Source: Gloeomargarita sp. SKYB120 (GTDB lineage Bacteria > Cyanobacteriota > Cyanobacteriia > Gloeomargaritales > Gloeomargaritaceae). From it: a stretch of 38,354 bases of DNA. The notes beneath the pieces were generated by a model. That model did not search any database. It saw nothing but the letters and a program-made list of their open reading frames with translations, and was not told where the DNA came from. The DNA is taken from positions 1-38,354 of the forward strand of contig JANXAM010000024.1 in the NCBI GenBank assembly GCA_025062155.1, written 5' to 3'. The translations under genes were made by a program, and so were the position numbers. Below are positions 33,063 through 38,354 of this stretch, one piece after another (position 1 is the first letter of the stretch; every line of letters begins with the position of its first letter).

Positions 33063-34678
33063 CGCATCCGTTTTAGGTACTTGTCGTATTCCACCTGACC
33101 GTAATTGAGCTTAATCAAGCGGTCAGCGGTGTGGAAGTAATGGTCATCGTGACTAATCACAAACGCCGTTTTACCTTCAGCGCGCAACTGGGGCAAAAAC
33201 TCCCGGTAGAAAAAGTCTTTGAAATGGGGGTCTTGGTCAGCGGCCCATTCGTCAAATACATAAATGGGGCGGTTTTCCAGGTAGGCCACCAGCAGAGCCA
33301 GGCGCTTGCGTTGTCCTTGGGACAGGGCTAGGGTGGAAAAGCGACCATTTTCGATACGTACCTTATGGTCCAATTGCAATTTTTTGAGGAGTTGCTGTGC
33401 TAGTTCCAGGTCATCACTAACCCCCAGCAAGCTATCGAACAAATAAAAGTCCGAAAAAACAACTGCAAAATGCTGCCGGTACCAGTAGCGATTACTGGCG
33501 TCAATGGGTGTTTCATCCAAAATAATCTGGCCAGATTGGGGTGGGTATAGACCCGTAATGAGTTTTGCCAAAGTGGATTTACCGCTGCCGTTACCCCCAA
33601 TAATCATCACAATTTCGCCAGGAAAAAAAGTCAAATTCACTGGCCCTACTTGAAACGCTCTGTCATCGGCTTGGCTGTGATATTGATGGACAACGTTTTG
33701 CAAAACGAGCTGTTGCCAATGGGTGTGCAAAGGCTGGTCCAAGGTTTGCGGCTCGCCGGCGTCACGCAAGGATAGACCCAGCGCCGTAATCTTATCCAGT
33801 GCGACACCTGCCCGGCTGAAGGTGGGAAGATTGCTAATCAGATGCTCCATCGGCAACATTAAGTAGGTGAAAACTAACACATAACCCGAAAGGGTCTGGG
33901 GATTGAGGGTGAGCAATTTGGGCAAGCTAAACAACACAAACCCAATGGCAAAAAAGAAAATAAATTTTCCCAGGCTGGAGGTATTGGCAAAGTAGGTCAG
34001 CCCAATGGTGGTGTAACGGCGAAACGCCTGGGCATGGTCCATGAGATAGTGCTGGAAAAAGAACTGCTGTTTGCGGTGGTTGAGTTTCAGTTCTTTGATG
34101 CCAGCCGTCAAACCTTGGAAATCTTGAAATAAATCGTCCTGTTTTTCGCGAGCTTTGGCGAGATATTGGCTACCAAGATGGGTCAAAAATTGGCAACTGG
34201 CAATCGCAATCGTGGTTAATACAAACACGAGCAAAAATACTCGCCAGGATAGCCAGGTGATATAGACCAAACTACCCAGGACAATGGCCGCGTCAATGCA
34301 GAGAAACGGAATGGCAAAAACTGCCTGGGCAACGGCTTGCACGTCTTCGGTCAAGGTGGCTAGCAGGCGGGGCGTCCCTAGTTGCTCTAAGTGACCCAGT
34401 TCTGCCCGCAAAATCTGTCGACTCAAATGCAAACGCAAATCCAATACTGCCTGTTGCGACAACCGGATGAGCATGACTTGGGACACGACACTGGTGCCCA
34501 GGGCAACCATCGCCAGGCCAATAAACGTGAGAATGACCATGGGTGTCACCCCTTCCACGAGGGCGCGGCTAATGAGAGCGAGCAATCCAGCGCTGGCGCC
34601 GCCGCTGAGAAAACCCATACTGACGGCCAGTAGCACCAGCCACCAGGAACCCTGCAGCAAGAACAGAAAAAGTTTCAC
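33059..34678 (-). CDS. Cyclic-peptide-export type ABC transporter (SyrD/PvdE-like), fused membrane and ATPase domains
   Basis: The 539-residue half-transporter has six predicted membrane segments in the first 300 residues and a nucleotide-binding domain with Walker A IGGNGSGKSTLAKLITG, signature LSQGQRKRLALLVAYLEN, Walker B IYVFDEWAADQDPHFKDF, and switch His in ISHDDHYF. The FDEWAADQDP Walker B extension is characteristic of SyrD/PvdE-type exporters of cyclic or non-ribosomal peptides and siderophore precursors. No peptide synthetase or precursor gene is in the window, so the substrate is unknown; the nearby genes are housekeeping. It diverges from ubiA over a 77-base gap. Confidence 0.92.
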   Translation of the reverse strand: MKLFLFLLQGSWWLVLLAVSMGFLSGGASAGLLALISRALVEGVTPMVILTFIGLAMVALGTSVVSQVMLIRLSQQAVLDLRLHLSRQILRAELGHLEQLGTPRLLATLTEDVQAVAQAVFAIPFLCIDAAIVLGSLVYITWLSWRVFLLVFVLTTIAIASCQFLTHLGSQYLAKAREKQDDLFQDFQGLTAGIKELKLNHRKQQFFFQHYLMDHAQAFRRYTTIGLTYFANTSSLGKFIFFFAIGFVLFSLPKLLTLNPQTLSGYVLVFTYLMLPMEHLISNLPTFSRAGVALDKITALGLSLRDAGEPQTLDQPLHTHWQQLVLQNVVHQYHSQADDRAFQVGPVNLTFFPGEIVMIIGGNGSGKSTLAKLITGLYPPQSGQIILDETPIDASNRYWYRQHFAVVFSDFYLFDSLLGVSDDLELAQQLLKKLQLDHKVRIENGRFSTLALSQGQRKRLALLVAYLENRPIYVFDEWAADQDPHFKDFFYREFLPQLRAEGKTAFVISHDDHYFHTADRLIKLNYGQVEYDKYLKRMR

Positions 34679-34755
34679 CCGCCCCCCAGCAACCTGTGTA
34701 ACCTACCTTAACAAAACCTTTAACCTAGGTAATAGCCCATCCCCTGCATTTTCCC

Positions 34756-35607
34756 ATGAAGGACTCCCTGGTCTATCGCGTCATCCGCCTGTTGCGCTGG
34801 GACAAACCGACAGGACGTTTGATTCTGATGGTGCCGGCGCTATGGTCGCTGGTGTTGGCTGCCGATGGTCATCCCCCCTGGGACTTACTGCTGGTGGTGG
34901 TCTTGGGGGCGGTGGCGACGAGTGCGGCGGGTTGTGTAGTGAATGACCTATGGGACCGGCGCTTGGATGCCCAGGTGCAACGGACTCGCCAGCGGCCTTT
35001 GGCGTCAGGGCAACTGTCGGTGGGTCTAGCAATGGTCATTGCAGCAATATGTTTGTTGTGCGCCTACCTGCTGGCCCGTTACTTGAACCCCCTGGCGTTT
35101 GGATTGGCGGTGCTGGCGGTGCCGGTGATGCTGCTCTATCCATCGGCCAAACGCTGGTGCCCCATACCCCAAGTGATCCTGGCGACGGCGTGGGGATTTG
35201 CGGTGTTGATTCCCTGGGCGGCGGTCACGGGCACCCTAACGGCGGCGACGTGGTGGTTGTGGGGCGCGGTGTGGTGCTGGACGCTGGCGTTTGACACGAT
35301 TTACGCGCTGATGGACCGGGAGGACGACGCCCGGGTGGGAATTCACTCCAGCGCACGGTTTTTTGGTCGCTATACCCCTTGGGCCGTGGGTGTGCTCTTG
35401 GGTTTGACGCTGGCGTTGCTGGCGCAGGTGGGGCGAGTGCTGCACCGGCAATGGCCCTACTACCTGGCTATGATGTTGACGGCTGTGGTGTGGGCCACCC
35501 AAGTGTACCGTTTGCGCCGTTCTCAACCCTTGCCGGTGTATAGTCGGATGTTTCAAGAGCAGGTGGCAACCGGTTTTTTACTTTTGCTAGGGATGGTGGC
35601 GTCCTAG
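34756..35607 (+). CDS. ubiA: 4-hydroxybenzoate polyprenyltransferase (plastoquinone pathway)
   Basis: This 283-residue UbiA-family membrane enzyme carries both Asp-rich prenyl-diphosphate sites: VNDLWDRRLDAQVQRTRQRP near residue 60, and DTIYALMDREDDARVGIHSS near residue 180, between about eight hydrophobic helices. The first residues (VYRVIRLLRWDKPTGRLILM) are typical. In cyanobacteria the orthologue prenylates 4-hydroxybenzoate for plastoquinone, so photosynthetic electron transport is the probable pathway. The TRAP permease begins a few tens of bases downstream. Confidence 0.93.
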   Translation: MKDSLVYRVIRLLRWDKPTGRLILMVPALWSLVLAADGHPPWDLLLVVVLGAVATSAAGCVVNDLWDRRLDAQVQRTRQRPLASGQLSVGLAMVIAAICLLCAYLLARYLNPLAFGLAVLAVPVMLLYPSAKRWCPIPQVILATAWGFAVLIPWAAVTGTLTAATWWLWGAVWCWTLAFDTIYALMDREDDARVGIHSSARFFGRYTPWAVGVLLGLTLALLAQVGRVLHRQWPYYLAMMLTAVVWATQVYRLRRSQPLPVYSRMFQEQVATGFLLLLGMVAS

Positions 35608-35643
35608 ACCCGATAATCAGGAGTTGTGACCCATGAGGTGGGC

Positions 35644-36951
35644 ATGGAGGCGGGGATTCTAGGGCCACTGATGTTTGTAGGGGCATTGGTTTTTTTAGCG
35701 ACAGGGTATCCAGTGGCCTTTGCCCTAGGGGGTGTCGCCATAGCCTTTGCCTTGCTAGGCGTTGCCCTGGGTGTGTTTGATCCGGTCTTTCTCACCGCCC
35801 TGCCCTACCGGATTTTTGGGATGATGGCGAACTACACGTTGCTGGCGATTCCCTACTTTATCCTGCTGGGGTCGCTGTTGGAGCAATCGGGTATCGCGGA
35901 GCGCCTGTTGACTACGGTGGGGAGTTGGTTTGGTCGGCTGCGGGGGGGATTGGGCGTGGCGGTGGTCGTCGTCGGCGCGCTCCTGGCGGCAACCACGGGC
36001 GTCGTCGCTGCAACGGTGGTGGCCATGGGTCTTATTTCGTTGCCAGTGATGCTGCGGCATGGCTACCGACCGGAACTGGCAACGGGGGTGATTGCGGCGT
36101 CAGGAACGCTGGGGCAAATCATCCCGCCGAGTGTGGTGCTGGTGGTGCTAGGGGACCAGTTGGGGGTATCGGTTGGGGACTTGTTTGTGGGGTCGTTTGC
36201 GCCAGGTCTAGTGCTGACGGGGATGTACGCGCTGTATGTCCTAGCGGTGGCCTATGTCCGTCCCCAGTGGGCGCCGGCGTTGACGGATGTACCCCCTGCA
36301 TCTTTACAGAGCGTGTTGCGGGCTGTGTTGCCGCCGCTGGCGCTGGTGCTAGTGGTGCTGGGGAGTATTTTCTGGGGCATTGCCACGCCGACAGAGGCTG
36401 GTGCGGTGGGGTGTATTGGAGCGGCGGTTTTGGCCTGGGCGGAAGGAAAACTCTCCTGGGCGGCTGTGTGGCGGGCCTGCGAGTCCACGGTGCGCACGAC
36501 CAGTTTGGTGATGATGATTTTGATTGGGTCCACCGCCTTTAGCCTGGTGTTTCGGGGGCTGGAGGGGGACCAGTGGGTGTCGAATCTCCTGCTGAATTTG
36601 CCGGGGGGACGGGCCGGTTTCTTGCTGGTGAGTATGGCGGTGGTGTTTATCCTGGGCTTTTTCATTGACTTTTTTGAAATTGCCTTTATCGTTGTGCCGT
36701 TGCTCATTCCGGCGGCGCAGCAACTGGGTACGGATTTGGTCTGGTTTGGGGTGTTATTGGGAGCGAATTTACAAACGTCCTTTTTAACACCGCCGTTTGG
36801 GTTTGCCCTGTTTTATCTCAAGAGTGTGGCCCCGCCAGAGGTGACCACCGGCCACATTTATCGGGGGGTGATTCCCTTTATCGGGATGCAATTGCTGCTG
36901 GTGGTTTTACTTATCCTATTTCCCCAATTGGTGACGCTGGCCCTGAGCTAG
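35644..36951 (+). CDS. TRAP transporter large permease (DctM-like)
   Basis: A 435-residue polytopic protein with 12 or so hydrophobic segments. DctM family features: [75 protein letters not shown], and [20 protein letters not shown]. It imports an organic acid using a sodium gradient together with a DctQ small subunit and a periplasmic binding protein; neither is adjacent. ATG 35644 is preferred; GTG 35626 is in frame, with AGGAG only two bases before it. The stop overlaps trpB through CTAG. Members of the mannitol/chloroaromatic-like subfamily in cyanobacteria include glutamate importers. Confidence 0.92.
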   Translation: MEAGILGPLMFVGALVFLATGYPVAFALGGVAIAFALLGVALGVFDPVFLTALPYRIFGMMANYTLLAIPYFILLGSLLEQSGIAERLLTTVGSWFGRLRGGLGVAVVVVGALLAATTGVVAATVVAMGLISLPVMLRHGYRPELATGVIAASGTLGQIIPPSVVLVVLGDQLGVSVGDLFVGSFAPGLVLTGMYALYVLAVAYVRPQWAPALTDVPPASLQSVLRAVLPPLALVLVVLGSIFWGIATPTEAGAVGCIGAAVLAWAEGKLSWAAVWRACESTVRTTSLVMMILIGSTAFSLVFRGLEGDQWVSNLLLNLPGGRAGFLLVSMAVVFILGFFIDFFEIAFIVVPLLIPAAQQLGTDLVWFGVLLGANLQTSFLTPPFGFALFYLKSVAPPEVTTGHIYRGVIPFIGMQLLLVVLLILFPQLVTLALS

Positions 36952-38171
36952 AGCGACAAATACTTCATCACCGTTTGCACATCCTTGTCCCCGCGTCCCG
37001 AACAATTAACCACGATGCGCGTCCCCGGCGGGCATTGGGGGGCTAATTCGTCCAAATAGGCCAGGGCGTGGGCGGTCTCTAGCGCTGGGATAATGCCTTC
37101 CAGTTGACTCAACCGTTGAAAAGCCGCCAGCGCCTGCGCGTCCGTCACACTCACGTAGGTGGCGCGGCCCGTGTCTTTGAGATAACTGTGCTCAGGACCC
37201 ACTCCTGGGTAGTCCAACCCGGCGCTGATGGAATGGGCTTCCACTACCTGGCCGTTGTCGTCTTGGAGCAGATAACTCATTGCCCCGTGCAGGACGCCCA
37301 CCCGTCCTTGGGTCAAAGTAGCAGCGTGCCTGCCCGTGTGAATCCCTTCCCCGGCGGCTTCCACCCCAATCAACTGCACCGTCGGTTCGTGGACAAACTC
37401 GTAGAACAAGCCCATGGCATTAGAGCCACCCCCTACGCAGGCCAGCAGGATGTCCGGCAAGCCCCCCCAGCATTCCTGGCACTGCGCTCGCGTCTCTTTG
37501 CCAATCACACTCTGAAAATCCCGCACGATCATGGGGTAAGGATGCGGCCCGGCCACCGACCCCAGGATGTAGTGGGTGGTTTCCACATTGGTTACCCAGT
37601 CGCGAATCGCTTCCGAGGTGGCATCTTTGAGCGTCCCCGTGCCGCTTTCCACCGGTTGTACCTGCGCTCCCAGCAACCGCATCCGAAAGACATTGAGCGC
37701 TTGGCGTTCCATGTCCTGCACGCCCATGTAAATCACACACTCCAGCCCAAAGCGCGCGCAGACCGTCGCCGTCGCCACACCGTGTTGTCCAGCCCCCGTT
37801 TCAGCAATAATCCGCCGTTTCCCCATGCGCCGGGCGAGTAACACCTGCCCCAGAGCGTTATTAATCTTATGCGCCCCGGTGTGGTTCAGGTCTTCCCGCT
37901 TGAGATAGATCAAGGGATACGACCCATCGTCCCGCTGATAGGAACGGCTTAACCGTTCGGCAAAATACAGCGGCGTCGGCCTTCCCACATACGTCTTGTA
38001 TAGAAACTGTAATTCTTGTTGAAAATCAGGGTCATCCTTGCATTGAATATAGACCTGTTCCAATTCCGCAAGCGCCGGCATCAACGTCTCCGGGACGTAT
38101 TTCCCCCCAAACCGGCCAAATCGCCCCAATGCATCCGGTACCTGTGTGACCGTCACCGTCTCCGACCCCAT
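36948..38171 (-). CDS. trpB: Tryptophan synthase beta subunit
   Basis: TrpB joins indole, passed from TrpA, with serine to make tryptophan, using PLP. The 407-residue protein has [20 protein letters not shown] near the N-terminus, the PLP lysine in [14 protein letters not shown] (Lys102), [19 protein letters not shown], and the PLP-phosphate loop [15 protein letters not shown]. The C-terminal [18 protein letters not shown] is also complete. TrpA is not adjacent, as is common in cyanobacteria, where trp genes are scattered. Confidence 0.97.
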   Translation of the reverse strand: MGSETVTVTQVPDALGRFGRFGGKYVPETLMPALAELEQVYIQCKDDPDFQQELQFLYKTYVGRPTPLYFAERLSRSYQRDDGSYPLIYLKREDLNHTGAHKINNALGQVLLARRMGKRRIIAETGAGQHGVATATVCARFGLECVIYMGVQDMERQALNVFRMRLLGAQVQPVESGTGTLKDATSEAIRDWVTNVETTHYILGSVAGPHPYPMIVRDFQSVIGKETRAQCQECWGGLPDILLACVGGGSNAMGLFYEFVHEPTVQLIGVEAAGEGIHTGRHAATLTQGRVGVLHGAMSYLLQDDNGQVVEAHSISAGLDYPGVGPEHSYLKDTGRATYVSVTDAQALAAFQRLSQLEGIIPALETAHALAYLDELAPQCPPGTRIVVNCSGRGDKDVQTVMKYLSL

Positions 38172-38186
38172 CGCATCTCTTCAAGG

Positions 38187-38214
38187 ATTATACCTTTTGT
38201 GTGAGGCCGGTCGA
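38187..38214 (-). promoter_or_regulatory. Probable trpB promoter
   Basis: On the minus strand TCGACC (38214-38209), 16 bases, and a perfect TATAAT (38192-38187) lie just before the trpB ATG at 38171, implying a leader of only about 10 bases. No attenuator peptide or terminator could fit in such a leader. A further promoter upstream is not excluded. Confidence 0.5.
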
Positions 38215-38354
38215 GATTTCCTACTTCTAAAAAGTTGCAAAATAACGTCGCCATTTTGGTTTTACCCAACCTACAAATAGGTGAGTGATATTTTTGCGCT
38301 CCCATTTGTCATACAAATCTCCGTCTAATATAGAAGTTGTTTTTCGGGAATAAT
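38215..38354. other. AT-rich region upstream of trpB, no gene seen
   Basis: This 140-base end of the window is AT-rich. A TTGTCA and a TAATAT lie near 38309-38334 on the plus strand, but with a 14-base spacer that makes a promoter doubtful. No reading frame or RNA is recognised. Confidence 0.4.

Noticed and set aside
1-38354. tRNA genes, rRNA, CRISPR arrays, prophage genes
   Set aside because: No cloverleaf-like segments, spaced repeat arrays or phage structural genes were recognised by eye in any gap. A covariance-model scan was not possible here.

Overview
The window looks like a GC-rich chromosome segment of a cyanobacterium. The evidence is the rpsL-rpsG-fusA-tuf-rpsJ order, a 409-residue EF-Tu, an aspartate kinase with four ACT repeats, a full-length ArgZ/AgrE-type arginine dihydrolase fused to an ornithine cyclodeaminase-like domain, a DUF1517 protein, a UbiA prenyltransferase suited to plastoquinone synthesis, and decayed CheA-type kinase sequence of the kind used for phototaxis or pili. 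A Gloeomargarita- or hot-spring Synechococcus-like lineage would fit, but that is an inference. Most of the window is dense housekeeping DNA. No tRNA, rRNA or CRISPR array was seen.

Layout. 1-450 is AT-rich debris: the 3' end of an IS630-like insertion sequence sitting in a broken DUF3644 gene, then an unidentified reading-frame fragment. 667-7631 is one long minus-strand run: ctaA, ctaB, a lipoprotein sugar dehydrogenase, lysC, a small membrane protein, rnhA, purK. 7820-11168 runs plus: a YebC-family regulator, a pentapeptide-repeat protein and a membrane-anchored TAXI-type binding protein. 11169-15145 runs minus: argZ, then a DUF2157/GDYXXLXY membrane pair. 15388-19064 is a disturbed island. 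It is bounded by two direct copies of the first 159 bases of a 2Fe-2S ferredoxin gene and contains a wrecked cheA-like gene, a 100-bp MITE and an unrecognised secreted protein. 19112-20992 holds an Mce/MlaD protein and a DUF1517 protein, with eda convergent. 21720-26472 is the str operon with rpsJ, followed by ruvB. dnaA lies opposite, diverging from rpmH-rnpA-PH-leuS-Uma2. The right end has a cyclic-peptide-type ABC exporter (minus), ubiA and a TRAP permease (plus), and trpB (minus).

The main novel signals are structural. (1) The MITE at 16289-16388 and the insertion-sequence end at 101-108 share one bipartite terminus: TAGCT(A/G)A, 11 bases, TTG(A/T)CA. Removing the MITE plus one TA duplication restores the cheA reading frame exactly. 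(2) The ferredoxin 5' copies differ at only 2 of 159 bases, yet their upstream regions are clearly diverged. (3) The 462-residue secreted protein inside this island matches no family I know. (4) Ribosomal protein S12 carries an apparent six-residue insertion in a normally invariant region. (5) Almost every convergent gene pair overlaps or abuts, three of them through the same CTAG palindrome.
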